Assembly (NCBI RefSeq): GCF_000002425.4
Contig: NC_037265.1
Span: forward strand, 1,098,835 to 1,162,834
Direction of reading: 5' to 3'
Source of the DNA: Physcomitrium patens
Lineage: Eukaryota; Streptophyta; Bryopsida; Funariales; Funariaceae
DNA length: 64,000 nt
The position numbers and the translations under genes are program-made. The notes under the pieces were generated by a model. That model saw nothing but the letters and a program-made list of their open reading frames with translations. It made no database searches and was not told the DNA's origin. This document shows, one piece after another, positions 24,901 to 37,224 of the stretch. Positions within the stretch are counted from its first letter, which is position 1. Each line of letters starts with the position of its first letter.

Positions 24901-25747
24901 TTTTTAATAATAAATCTTTGACATTATCTTTCAATCTATATTGAAATTAATTAATAAGGGCTTTGTCATTTCAATCCACATTGGAAGCAAGGTTTTGGAA
25001 TTCTATAATATATATGGTGGATGAACATGATTCTTATTGTAAAAATAAGAGTTTATATTATCTTTTTTTTTATCATTTTTTTTCAAATGTGGCCATAAAG
25101 ACTTTTAAGAATGAATTAAGATCATAAAAAAATCATGAATCTTTTTCTATCAAAGGTGAAAATCAAGAGAGAGCATTCTTAGATAGAAGTACATCTTTAA
25201 ATCTCACTTGAATAAATCCATCAAGATTTTGAGAAGGATGCAATTTTAAAAAGATTTTTACTTGTTGTAAAAATTCTTAAAATTTTGATCTTCTTATGTC
25301 AAACTTCTCTAACATACTTATCTATGCTTCCTTCATACTTAAAAAAATAAGGCTTCTTACATTCAATTGTACCTTAATCTGTTTGCATCTCTCAATTGTA
25401 TAATTTCTTGGTATAGACTTTGAACTTCAATAGAGACTTCTTCCATAGGCATAGAAATAATACATCTATGATTAATGTTAGAAAAATATGAATTTTTGAC
25501 CATAAGGGTATTGACAAGCGTGTAAAGATTTGCAATAGTTGTAAATCTATTTTCACTTCTACCTTAAATAGTATCCATGATTTTTTCTTCTATAGACAAT
25601 TCAAATAAATTTACAAGTCAAATTAGATGAGAGTAATCCACAATCTCTAATACCAAACAAAAATTACTACCTAAAAGAATAATCCACTTTATTTCAGAAA
25701 AACAATCAATACTTTAAAAATTAAAAGTTAATTTAAATGTAAAGAGT
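21964..25747. other. Intergenic: gene upstream region, then AT-rich DNA
   Basis: 21964-23100 has balanced composition and probably holds the 5' untranslated region and promoter of the minus-strand deiminase gene; an open frame at 22125-22397 has no recognisable domain. (GT)n at about 23160-23176 and (CA)n at about 23438-23466 are short microsatellites. From 23500 to 25747 the DNA is very AT-rich and no gene was seen. Confidence 0.45.
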
Positions 25748-26289
25748 TGTTATGGACATACATATTTATTCTAATAATTACTTAAGTAATGTAAATAAGT
25801 TGAAGTAAATTAAAAAAAATGATTGATTTCATAATATCTTCTAAACAAGCTTCTTAAAAGCTTCATTAACATGATTTCATCTTTATACATATTTATAATT
25901 GATTGATAGGTTAGAAATTTGGCCAATAAAATAAACATATATAGTACGTATTAGTAACTTGTGGTATAAGCTAATAATATGATACACATTTAAAAACTTA
26001 CCTTACAAATTAAAATATGTATCTTACAAATTGCATACGCATTGGAGGTCCGATAGAATGTCGCCACATAGCTCTTAGATGGATAATATATATAGAAGTA
26101 AGAAAAAAACCATCTTTATTCTTTTCAACTTCTTTCTTGCTTTTAGTCTAATTTTGATGATTTTTAGTTTTTTTAACTTTTAGCAAAAAATATTCTTATT
26201 TTTTTAATGTATATATTTTTTATTTTAACATCTTTTTTTAGAAAAAAATTACTTATTTGTTTGCCTTCATCAAGTTCTTATCCTTGATA
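25748..26289 (+). repeat. 5' LTR of the old chromovirus copy
   Basis: About 542 bp, aligning along its length with the element B LTR (start like TGTTATGGACATAC, TATA at about 26085, end like CCTTGATA). Visibly far more diverged than the element B pair. Confidence 0.8.
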
Positions 26290-27749
26290 GATTGACAAGA
26301 ATTCATTTATAATATCAAAGCTTTGTTTCTTCTTGATTAAGAATGGATTATTCATTTTTCTTGATGTAACATAAGTGTATTAGAAGTTCAAATTATCTTC
26401 TTCTAAATTGATATTTTTATTAGAATTTTTTTTATTTTCTAGTCTTTTCATCTACTTATCTTGAGAAATATTTTAAATCTTTTTTTCTATTGTATAATCA
26501 TAGAAAAGCTTATTAAAATAAAGAATGCAATAGCACAAATACAAGAAAAATTGAGAGATTTGATGCTTACTAAGCATCAACTCAATTTACTACTGTAAGG
26601 AGCAACAAGATTAGTACTTAGTTAAGATTAAGAGATGATTGGAGTTGCTTTAACATCCACACCAAATCATGCTACTTTTCCAATGGTTGAACATTGTTCA
26701 AGCATTAAAGAATCAAAAAATTGCTTTACTTAAAAAGTTTGATAGTACAAGGTCAAAATTGTCAATCATTAATTTAAGTAATTAATTTTGTTGAAAAGTG
26801 TGACAAAAAACTTTTGAATTTTAATTCAAGAATTGTAGAGGTAGGCCTCAATGTTATTTCAATTTAATGGCAATACCAATATCTTTTCAATACATATATT
26901 TGGAAATAAATAATATATAAATTGATGCAATATGTTTCAAGTTTCTCACTTAATATAAAAAGACTTATTGTCATTAAGAAGGATTGTACTTATATTATAT
27001 AGAATCTAAGCTTATAACTCAATATTATCTAAAGAAGCGATACAACCATAAAATAAAGAGTATAGCTATGAAAAAAGATAATATGTTAAAAAAAAAAAAT
27101 TATCTAGCTACAATTAGAATTGTGAAATTGGAACCTTGTATAATATTTAAAAAAGGTTATATTTTCTCATGAGAATCCTCTCTTTGTTTTACAATAGATA
27201 TTAGTTTAGGGCCTAAACATCAAAAAGCCTCTATCTTGCTAGATTTAAGAGCCTCAACGTGTTTCTTAATTGAAGAGTTTGTTAAAAGACATAACATATC
27301 TTGAAAGAAAAAAATTATATATGTTCATGTAGAAGTCATAGATGGTCATCTATTATCTTCTAGAGATATTATTCATGAAATCTTCTTATAAAAGTAGCAA
27401 TTAATAATCATAGTAGCTTTTAAATATTTAATATTATTAGATTTCCTTCTCATTCAATTATTTTTGATTTATTGTAGCTAAAAATATATAATTCTTTAAT
27501 AGATTGGATTTTTAGTAGTCTTAATTTTTTTTAAATAACTAAGAATATTATTAATAAAATAAAAAATCATAAATTTAGTACAACTAAACTTATATTTGTA
27601 CGTGAAAGATCTTTTTTGCATGTTATAATAGAAAGATCACCTTATGTTATTTATGCTATACTTGTTTTTAATAATACAAAGACTTTCAATAGAATTTTAA
27701 GCTAATATCAAGATTTTTAAGATATTTTTGAGAAGAAAAATACACTTAT

Positions 27750-28289
27750 TGTCACGGACATACATATAATTACCTATATGAATAGATAAAAGTATGTAAA
27801 AGTAGATAAAAGTAGGTTAATTGTGCAATATCTTCTAGAGAAGCTTCTTAGAAGCTTCATAGACGCTGCTTTGACTTTATAGGAGTCTATAGTTGACTTT
27901 TAGGTTAGAAACTTGGTCAACAAGTTAGCCATGTGCCACACATGTTGGAAGCTTAAAGAACAAGCTAACTACGTGGTCCATCCATAGAAAACTTGCCTTG
28001 CAAGCAAAGGCATGTGGCCTAGAAAGTCAACATATATTGGAGGTCTTATAGAACATCGCCACGTGGCTTCTAGTTAGATAGTATATATAGAAGCAAGAGT
28101 GAAGGCTTCTTCACTCTTGTCAACTCCTTTCTTGCTTCTAGTCCAGATTCAAGAGTCTTTAGTTTCTTGTTTTGTGGCAATAGCCATTCCAGTTTCCTTT
28201 TAATATACCTACTTGTTTATATTTTGACTTATTATATCGAGATAGCCTTTTGGTGTATATTTTAACTCATCGAGTCTTTCTCCTTGACA
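27750..28289 (+). repeat. Element B 5' LTR
   Basis: 540 bp, TGTCA...TGACA ends. TATA box TATATATA at 28082-28089. Predicted transcript start ACTCTTGTCAA at 28113-28123, 31 nt from the TATA start. It carries GAAGCTTC pairs near 27842-27862 but no long heat-shock-element array. Confidence 0.95.
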
Positions 28290-28291
28290 GA

Positions 28292-28302
28292 TTGACAAGA
28301 GT
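28292..28302 (+). other. Element B self-priming primer-binding site
   Basis: TTGACAAGAGT, 2 nt after the LTR end, is the exact reverse complement of ACTCTTGTCAA at 28113-28123. The sequence differs from that of elements A and C, but pairing to its own LTR is kept. Confidence 0.7.
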
Positions 28303-28308
28303 ACACTT

Positions 28309-28419
28309 ACAATATCAGAGCTTTGTTTTTTCTTGAGTAAGAGTGGATTACCCCTTTCTCTTGACAAGGCATAAGCGTATTAGAAGTTTGCGGATTACCC
28401 ACTTCTAAACTGATATTGT
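28309..28419 (+). ncRNA. Structured leader of element B: one RNA unit
   Basis: A 111-nt unit closed by a perfect 10-bp stem (ACAATATCAG with CTGATATTGT). Inside are GAGTGGATTACCCC and a second hairpin with stem TTAGAAGT/ACTTCTAA around TTGCGGATTACCC. Homologous units occur twice in element A and three times in element C. Confidence 0.65.
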
Positions 28420-28501
28420 TCTTAGTATCTTCTTTGTTATCAAGTCTTTCTTTTCTTTTGTCTTGAGCAATATCAAACAAATTTTTCTTCTTAGTGTCAT
28501 A

Positions 28502-29506
28502 ATGGCAGAACTTGTTGAAATGAAGAGTGCAATGGCACAAATGCAAGAGCAAATGAGGGAGTTAATGCTTGCGATGCATCAACTCAATTCACCAACACAG
28601 GAAAGAAAAAGAATAGTAGAAAGTGGAGATATAGAGATGATCGGAGCTGCTTCAATATCTACAACAAATCACGTTCCTTCTCCAATTGTACAACACCCTA
28701 TAAGCACTAGAGAACCAAGAATTGCCTTACCTGAGAAATTTGATGGTACGAGATCAAAGTTTCGAGGGTTCATCAATCAAGTACAATTGGCAATTGAACT
28801 TCAACCGCAAAGCTATCCAACTCCAGGATCACAAGTCAGGTTTATTGGCACTCTACTTTCTGGTTCTGCATTATCGTGGTTTTCGTCTTTTCTTGAACAA
28901 CAAAATCCAATATTGGACAATTTGGAAGCTTTTTTGGCGGAGTTTCGATCTATGTATGGTGAACACGATGCAACTCGTGTTGCAACAAATAAGATCCGAA
29001 TTCTGCGACAAGGAAATCGCTCAGTAACAGTATATGCTTCACAATTTCGACAACTTACAATTGACATCAAGTGGGATGATGCTGCACTCATCAGCAAATT
29101 TCTTTATGGATTGCAATACGAAGTAAAGAAATTGATGCTCAACTTACCTGATCCTCAAACTTTGAGTCAAGCAATCGATTTTGCAGTAAAATGTGATAAT
29201 CGACTTTTTGAATTTCGATCTGAAAATCATTCACGGGAACCTCAACGTTATTACTCAATGGCAACATCAACATCTTTGCCAAACGTACATTCGGAAGTAG
29301 AAGACATGCAAATTGACGCGGTACGTTTTAAACCTCTAACTGAGCAAGAAAAGATTCGTCATCGTCAAGAAGGATTATGTTTATATTGCGGAGAACCTAA
29401 GCACACTGCTCAACATTGTCCAAAGAAACGATGCAACTATAAAATGAGGGGTACGACGGTCAAAGAAGACAACATGTCGGAAAACGGATTCGTCCAGCTA
29501 CAATAG
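28502..29506 (+). CDS. Element B gag
   Basis: A 334-residue open frame starting MAELVEMKSAMAQMQ; the N-terminal part is a likely coiled coil. The capsid-like core (LPEKFDGTRSKFRGF, SGSALSWFSSFLEQ, LRQGNRSVTVYASQFRQL) matches sushi/PEG10-type gag, and a C-x2-C-x4-H-x4-C knuckle follows (CLYCGEPKHTAQHC). The ATG at 28502 is preferred over an upstream TTG because it is the first ATG after the leader. Pol is open in the -1 frame from about 29443, overlapping the gag end. Confidence 0.88.
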   Translation: MAELVEMKSAMAQMQEQMRELMLAMHQLNSPTQERKRIVESGDIEMIGAASISTTNHVPSPIVQHPISTREPRIALPEKFDGTRSKFRGFINQVQLAIELQPQSYPTPGSQVRFIGTLLSGSALSWFSSFLEQQNPILDNLEAFLAEFRSMYGEHDATRVATNKIRILRQGNRSVTVYASQFRQLTIDIKWDDAALISKFLYGLQYEVKKLMLNLPDPQTLSQAIDFAVKCDNRLFEFRSENHSREPQRYYSMATSTSLPNVHSEVEDMQIDAVRFKPLTEQEKIRHRQEGLCLYCGEPKHTAQHCPKKRCNYKMRGTTVKEDNMSENGFVQLQ

Positions 29507-32500
29507 GGACCGTGCAGCTGGAACCTTATACAATTCCTAATGAAGGTCCTATCCTCTCCTCAGAACCCTCTCCTTGTTTTATAATAGATTTATATTTAGG
29601 ACCTAAGAATTACAAAGCCTCTGCTTTACTAGATTCGGGAGCCTCAGCATGTTTTTTAGATGAACAATTTGTTAAAAGTCGTAAAATACCCTTTGTACAG
29701 AAACCTAAACCAGTACATGTAGAAGTCATAGATGGTCGTCCCTTGTCTTCTGGAGATGTCACTCATGAAACTCATCCTATAAAAGTAACAATAGACGGTC
29801 ATGATAGCTACATAGCTTTTAACATAATTAAATCCTCGTCCAATCCAGTTATTTTAGGTTTATCCTGGCTAGAAAAATATAACCCTCGAATAGATTGGAA
29901 TTCACGTAAACTTGACTTTTCCAAAAGCGTTATTAATAGTTCTACGAACCAAGTAAAAAATTATAAGTCTAGTACAGTAAAACCCGTACTGATAGGTGCA
30001 AAAGCATTTATACACGGAGCAAAAGAAGGATCAACTTTTGCTATTTATGCTGCACCTATTTCTGAAAACGTAAAGACTTCAAGTGGCATTCCAAGTCAAT
30101 ATCAGGAGTATCAAGACGTTTTTGAGAAAAAGAATGCAGATATTCTTCCTGAGCATCGTCCATATGATTGTTCAATCGACCTCAAGGAAGGAACTCAGCC
30201 ACCATTTGGACCAATTTACAGTTTATCGTAAGATGAGATGGCTGAACTCAAGACATATATTGACGAGAATTTAGCGAAGAATTTCATACGCCATTCAAAA
30301 TCTCCAGCAGGAGCTCCAATTCTATTCGTAAAGAAAAAAGATGGATCTTTACGAATGTGTGTTGATTATCGAGGACTCAACAAGATCACAATCAAGAACA
30401 GGTATCCATTACCTTTGATATCAGGACTCCTTGACCAGTTAAATCAAGCTAAGATCTATACAAAAATAGATCTAAGAGGAGCATATAATCTAGTACGGAT
30501 CAAAGAAGGAGATGAATAGAAGACTGCGTTTCGAACCAGGTATGGACATTTCGAATATAATGTCATGCCCTTTGGACTCACGAATGCACCAGCTGCTTTT
30601 CAACATCTCATGAATGATATATTTCGTGAATTCTTAGACAATTTTGTCGTCTGCTATCTAGACAATATCCTAATCTATTCCAAGAACGTCGAAGAACATG
30701 AAATACATGTTCGTCAAGTATTACAAAAACTTAGAGATGCAGGATTGTACGCCAAGATGGAAAAGTGTGTATTTCACACTACTCAAGTTGACTTTTTAGG
30801 ATACATCATTTCAAATGATGGTCTCATGATGGATTCTAAGAAAGTCCAAACAATTGTGGATTGGAAGATTCCAAGGACGGTAAGAGATGTCCAATGTTTC
30901 TTGGGATTTGCCAACTACTATCGGATCTTCATCAAAGATTTCTCACGAGTAGCAGCTCCACTTACACGCTTGACTAGTAAAGATAAATTCCAATGGAATC
31001 AAGAAGCGGAAGCAGCATTTGAAGCCTTGAAGACATCGTTTGTCTCTGCACCAGTCTTATATCGTGTTGACTTTTCCAAGGCATTTTTTATGGAAACAGA
31101 TGCATCAGATTTTGCCTTGGGTGCAGTTTTATCACAAATGGGAACAGATGACAAACTCCATCCGATAGCTTTTCATTCAAGAAAATTCTCAGCAGCCGAG
31201 ATCAATTATGAGATCCACGATAAAGAACTTCTTGCGATCGTGGATTCCTTTCAAGAATGGCGTCATTATCTAAAAGGCGCTTCTAGTCCAGTCACTGTGT
31301 ATATAGATCACAAGAACCTCGAGTATTTCATGTCATCACGCGTGTTGAATCGTCGTCAAGCTCGTTGGAGTATGTCTTTGTCAAGATTCGAGTTCATTAT
31401 CACTTATCGGCCAGGAAAACAACAAGGTTTATCCGATGCCCTATCTAGACGTTCTTATTTTGTACCAAAAGAAGGAGATGCAGCTTTTGAGCAACAAAGA
31501 ACGGTCCTCTTGAAACCGGAGCAATTTCATCTCCGAGCAATGAAATCAACATTGACTGTTGATTCAACTTTTCTCAAGCAAATCCAGTCCAGTATGTCCT
31601 CAGACCCTCTTGTTTATGATATCGAGAATAATTCTTCCAAGTCTCATGATCCTTCTAAGTTTGAGTTCAAGAATAATCTATTATATTTTGAAGGACGCCT
31701 ATATGTTCCAGAAGAAAAAGCACGTTTACGTGTTCTTAAAGCACGTCATGATTTTCCAGCTGCAGGGCACTTTGGATATAATAAGACTTTGGAACTCATA
31801 TCAAGAGATTTTTGGTGGCCACAAATGTGGAAGTCAGTCAAAGACTTTGTACAATCATGTGATATTTGTTCAAGATCAAAAATTCCTCGTCATCGACCTT
31901 ACGGACTTCTTCAGCCATTACCTATACCAGAACAACCATGGTCTTCTGTTTCTATGGATTTCATCACAGATCTTCCAAGCTCAAGATCTTATGATTCTAT
32001 ATTTGTGATAGTAGATCGTTTCACCAAGATGGCACATTTTGTGCCATGTACAAAATCTATCACAGGTGAAGAAACAGCTAAGCTTTTCATTGATAATATC
32101 TATCGCTATCATGGATTACCTAAAGATATCATATCGGATAGGGGAACTCAATTTGTGTCAAGATTTTGGAGGACCCTTTTCAAGATTTTAAAAGTGGACA
32201 TAAAGCTATCTTCGGCTTTCCATCCTCAAACTGATGGACAAACAGAGCGCGTAAACCAGGTCTTGGAGCAATATTTAAGGTGTACTATCAACTACCAACA
32301 AGATGATTGGACAACCCTTCTGCCATTGGCAGAGTTTGCTTATAATAATACGGTACATTCTTCCATGCAACAAACACCTTTCTTTGCCAATTATGGCTAT
32401 CATCCACGACTTGATACTTTTGATTTTTCAAAAGTTGATAATCCTGCAGCAGAAGATATGGCAAATCGGTTGTCAGAGTTAGATGCAATAATGAAGACAC

Positions 32501-33000
32501 AATTGAAGGAAGCTCAAGAACGACAAAAGATAAATGTAGATCTATATCGTAAGGAGCAACCACAAATCAACGTGGGTGATAAGGTATGGCTACTTCGTCG
32601 CAATATCAAGACTACTCGACCTTGTAACAAGTTGGACTATCGTAGGCTTGGCCCCTTTTTTGTTTCTGAACAGATCAACCCAGTTGCATATCGGTTACAT
32701 CTACCGGAGTGAATGAAGATCCATCCTGTATTCCACGTATCTCTTCTTGAACCATATAAGACAGTGGATATACAAGGAAGAAGACAAATGCCACCGCCTC
32801 CTATAGAAGTAGATAATAATGAAGAATTTGAGGTGGAAGAGATATTAGACTCAAGGCGACGCCGAAATAAGCTGGAATATCTTGTTCATTGGCGCGGATA
32901 TGATATTAGTGAGCGCACATGGGAGCCATCCAGGAATCTAGCAAATGCATCAGCTAAAGTCAAAGTTTTTCATCAACGACATCCATCAAAACCAAGATGA
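29443..33000 (+). pseudogene. Element B pol (broken, nearly whole)
   Basis: The pol region overlaps the end of gag. Protease LLDSGASACFLDEQF is near 29625. Reverse transcriptase spans about 30250-30850, with a YLD(D/N)-type active-site block near 30655. RNase H TDASDFALG is near 31095. Integrase has HDFPAAGHFG near 31745, CDICSRSK near 31858, MDFITDLP near 31955 and SDRGTQF near 32135. The chromodomain is near 32825-32995 (FEVEEIL, EYLVHWRGYDISERTWEP). The region shows about three breaks; the rest is open over long stretches. Confidence 0.9.
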
Positions 33001-33095
33001 AAACCTCTCTTATAAAAGAGACAAGATTGAGGCAAGATAACATTCAATTTCCTATCCTTGTTTGTAACTTCTTTGCATTTTGTGACGCTAATTAG

Positions 33096-33518
33096 ATGGA
33101 GAGCCAACAACCAGCGGATTCAACTCAAGAACCTTTGTTTGCTGACTTACCGGATGAGACATTGTGATTGTCACAACCTTCAAGACGACGTAACCGAGAT
33201 GAAGACCCTCAAGAACGACATGTTCTTCCTCGAATAGATGGTGAGATACAACGCGTTTGATATCACGACCTTGGAAGAGATTCTCGATGTTTGGTGATAT
33301 TATTGGAGATAGGAACGACTCCTGATGGTGTTTCAAATGTATTATTTGAAGGAAGTTATGAAGGCCTCAACAGTGATCAAATAACAGGGTGGTCTTCTCG
33401 CCCTGGAATGGGACACTATCGATGGCTAAGAGGACCCATCAACTATCTTCGAAGAGAACAAAGATCAGAGTATGTAGCAAATACAATTCGCCGCATATTA
33501 GATTTTCTCAATATATAA
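33096..33518 (+). pseudogene. Element B extra ORF (broken)
   Basis: Begins MESQQPADSTQEPL, about 95 nt after the pol end, and ends about 40 nt before the 3' LTR. It shares with elements A and C an Arg-rich segment, an acidic middle and the C-terminal block GMGHYRWLRGP...LRREQ, followed by a hydrophobic tail (IRRILDFL). The B version is longer in its N-terminal half. It has about two breaks. No known domain was recognised. Confidence 0.6.
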
Positions 33519-33559
33519 TCACCGCTCCTCGTAGAATTCGTCCCTAGAAGGGGGGGTAA

Positions 33560-34099
33560 TGTCACGGACATACATATAATTACCTATATGAATAGATAAA
33601 AGTATGTAAAAGTAGATAAAAGTAGGTTAATTGTGCAATATCTTCTAGAGAAGCTTCTTAGAAGCTTCATAGACGCTGCTTTGACTTTATAGGAGTCTAT
33701 AGTTGACTTTTAGGTTAGAAACTTGGTCAACAAGTTAGCCATGTGCCACACATGTTGGAAGCTTAAAGAACAAGCTAACTACGTGGTCCATCCATAGAAA
33801 ACTTGCCTTGCAAGCAAAGGCATGTGGCCTAGAAAGTCAACATATATTGGAGGTCTTATAGAACATCGCCACGTGGCTTCTAGTTAGATAGTATATATAG
33901 AGGTAAGAGTGAAGCCCTCTTCACTCTTGTCAACTCCTTTCTTGCTTCTAGTCCAGGTTCAAGAGTCTTTAGTTTCTTGTTTTGTGGCAATAGCCATTCC
34001 AGTTTCCTTTTAATATACCTACTTGTTTATATTTTGACTTATTATATCGAGATAGCCTTTTGGTGTATATTTTTCCTCATCAAGTCTTTGTCCTTGACA
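33560..34099 (+). repeat. Element B 3' LTR
   Basis: 540 bp, about 98.3% identical to 27750-28289. Differences cluster near the TATA/transcript start and at the 3' end. Followed by the target duplication CTTAT. Confidence 0.95.
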
Positions 34100-35983
34100 C
34101 TTATTTTTTTAGAATATTATTCTTTTGATTACTCAATTGACCTTTAAGAAAGAACTCAATTGCTATTTGAATCAATATATAGTTTATTACAAAAAGAATT
34201 GATTAAACTTAAAGAATATATTAAAAAAATTCTTACCAAAAATTTCATACACCATTCCAAATCTCCAATAAAAATTCCAAGCTTATTTGTAAGAAAAAAA
34301 GATGGATTATTGCAAATGAGTGTCAATTATCAAAGACTCAACAAGCTCACCATTTAGAATGTGTATCTTTTATCTTTGATAACTAAACTTTTTGATCAAT
34401 TAAATTAAACTAAGATCTATACAAAAATAAATCTATGAAGAGAATATAATCTAGTATGCATCTAAGATGGAGATGAATCAAAGACTGAGTTTCAAACTAG
34501 ATGTAAACATTTTGAATACAATTTTATGCCTTTTAGACTTACAAATTCATTGACAAATTTTCAACATTTAATGAATGATGTCATTTGAAAGTTTTTGGAT
34601 GATTTTTTATTTGTTATTTAAAAAATATCTTAATTTATATTAAAAATATAAAAATATATGAATTTCATATTTTTTATATTACAAAAAATAAAATATATAA
34701 GATTCTATGTTAAAATAGAAAAATATATACTTTATACTATTTAAGTCAATTTTTTAGGATATATCACTTCAAATAATGGATTCATAATAAATTCTAAGAA
34801 AATTCAAATTAATATGGATCAAAAGATCTTAAAAGCAATAAGAGATGTCCAATATTTTTTAGGATTTGCTAACTACTATTAGATCTTTATTAAGAACTTA
34901 TCTAAAATTATAGCTCCATTTATATATTTAACTTATAAAGGAAATATTTAGTAGAATTAAGAAACAAATGCAACATTTGACACATTGAATATATCTTTTG
35001 TTTTTACATCAATCTTATATTGCAAAAAAGAATTAAAGCCATTTTTTTATAAAAATACATGCACCAGATTTTTTTTAAGTGTTATACTGTCACAAATAAG
35101 AACATATGATAAACTTCACCCAATAGTTTTTTGTTAAAGAAAAATTTCATTATGTAAGATTAATTATGAGATCTATGATAAAGAACTTCTTGTAATTGTG
35201 GATTTATTTTAAGAATGATACTATTATTTAGAAAGTAAATTTAATCCAACTAATATGAATATTAGATCACAAAAACCTTAAGTATTTTATATCAATACAT
35301 GTTTTGAATCATTTCTAAGTTTATTAGAGCATATTTGTATGAAGATTTGAATTTAAGATTACTTATCGGTCAAGAAAAAAACAAAAAAATTCAAATGCTC
35401 TTTCAAAAAACTCTTATCTTTTATTAAATGAAAGATATGTAGCTATTTATGAATAATGGATAATTTTCTTAGGGCTAGAGTTATTTCATCTTTGAATATG
35501 AAATGAATACTAATTGTTGATCAGTTTTTCTTAAATAAGTTTAATTAGGTATATTCTTTGATCTTCTTATTCATGATATTAAAGAAAATTCTTCAAAATC
35601 TTATTATACTTCCAGGTTTAAATTCAAGAATATTCTACTCTATTTCAAAATTTGCTTATATACTCTAAAAGGTGAAGTACAATTATATCTTTTTATGACT
35701 TTTCAGTACCAAAATATTTTAGATACAATAAGACTTTGGAATTAATACATGAAGATTTTTGGTGACCAAAAATATAGAAGGCAATCAAAAATTTAAAGTA
35801 GAAGAAGTCTTAGATTCATAGTGGTATCAAATAAGTTGAAATATCATGTTCATTGGTGCACATACAATATTAGTGAATGCACACAAAAGTCAGCAAATAA
35901 TTATAGAAATGCAACAAAAAAGATTAAAACTTTTCATCACAAACATCTAATTAAATCAAGATGATGAATCACGCAATTTCTCG

Positions 35984-35984
<1 letters not shown>

Positions 35985-36019
<35 letters not shown>
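35985..36019. repeat. (TA)n microsatellite
   Basis: An uninterrupted TA dinucleotide run between the chromodomain and extra-ORF remnants of the old chromovirus copy. Confidence 0.95.
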
Positions 36020-36024
<5 letters not shown>

Positions 36025-36540
36025 AGATATTACATTCTATCTTTTATCTTTCATTGTGAGTTCTTTGTATTTTATAATATTAATGAGATGGAAAATCTAC
36101 AACTTATAAATTTAATTCAAGAGCTATTATTTGCTAACTTATAAGAAAAGACATTACAATTGTCACAAACTTTAAGACAATGTAATCAAAATAAAGACTT
36201 TTAAGAATAACATGTTTTTCCTCAAATAGATGGCAAGATGTAATGTGTTTGGTATCACAATTTTGGAAGGGACTCCCAATGATTTTATTAGATGTAGAAA
36301 TAATTCTTCATGGTATAATAAATATTTTTTTTGAAGGAAGTTATGAACACCTCAATAATATTCAAATTATAGGATTTTTTTTTCATAGAATGAGAAATTA
36401 TTAATGGCTAAGAAGACCTATTAACTACCTTTGAAAAAAGAATTATCAAAATATGTAACAAATACAATTTGTCACATCTTTAATTTCATCAACATATGAT
36501 CACTATTCTTTGTAGATCTCATTCTTATAAAGGAGGATAA

Positions 36541-37091
36541 TATCACAAATATAAATATTTATTTTAATGATTATCTAAGTAATATGAATAGATAGAAGTA
36601 AATAAAAATAAATTAATTTCATGATATCTTCTAAAAAAGCTTCTTAGAAGTTTCATAGATGTTGTTTTATCTTTATACATGTATATAGGTAATTGATAGG
36701 TTTTAGAAACTTGGCCAAAAAGTTAGCCACATATTGCACATATTAGTAGCTTGTGGTACAAGCTAACAATAAAGCGCATATAGAAAAAAAATTGTTTTGC
36801 AAGTAAAGACATGTGTTTTGTAAATTGAATACGTATTAAAGATCCTATAGAATATCATTATATAGGTATTACATAGATAGTATGTTTAGAGATAAGAGTG
36901 AATCCTTCTTCACTCTTATCAATTCTTTTCTTCTTTCTTATCTAGTTTCAAAGGTCTTTTATTTTCTTGTCTTTTGGCAATAGCCATTTTAGTTTCTTTT
37001 TAATATATGTATTTTTTTATTTCTATTTTTTCATCTTTTTATTAGAAAAGTCTCACTTCTTATTTATCCTCATCAAGTCTTGTCCTTAATA
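36541..37091 (+). repeat. 3' LTR of the old chromovirus copy
   Basis: About 551 bp matching the element B LTR from a decayed TGTCACGGACATAC-like start (TATCACAAATATAA) to a CCTTGACA-like end. Strongly AT-shifted. Confidence 0.8.
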
Positions 37092-37224
37092 GTAATATGC
37101 AACCTTCAAAACACAATAATACAAGTAGAGTAATCAACTCATTTTTTTAAAAAAAAATAAGAACAATATCTTAGCTTGCTTGTTAAATTATCAAGGATAT
37201 AAACTTTGAAGAACTAAAAGATCA

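Larger units (their letters stand above)
27745..34104 (+). mobile_element. Element B: Ty3 chromovirus (Tf1/sushi-like), nested in an older relative
   Basis: LTR retrotransposon 27750-34099 with the 5-bp duplication CTTAT at 27745-27749 and 34100-34104. Order: 540-bp LTR, primer site, one structured leader unit, gag, pol with chromodomain, extra ORF, purine tract (AGAAGGGGGGGTAA), 540-bp LTR. The LTRs differ at about 9 of 540 positions (98.3% identical), so it is the youngest of the three by this measure. Gag is open throughout, pol has about three breaks, and the extra ORF has about two. The rest looks whole. It inserted into the protease region of an older copy of its own family. Confidence 0.95.
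25748..37091 (+). mobile_element. Old chromovirus copy, family of element B, split by element B
   Basis: Strongly decayed LTR retrotransposon. 5' LTR 25748-26289, leader remnant to about 26420, gag remnant about 26510-27180, protease remnant about 27180-27744. The sequence resumes at 34105 with RT, RNase H and integrase remnants, a chromodomain remnant near 35800-35960, an extra-ORF remnant near 36085-36500 and a 3' LTR at 36541-37091. It has very many breaks. Relative to element B most differences are C-to-T and G-to-A, giving extreme AT richness, as expected for long-methylated DNA. It is much older than element B, which sits inside it. Confidence 0.85.

Noticed and set aside
25748-27744. 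C-to-T/G-to-A decay considered as fungal RIP and thus a fungal genome
   Set aside because: The host genes (allantoate deiminase with plant exon structure, class III peroxidase with its plant intron site) are plant; methylated-cytosine deamination explains the pattern.
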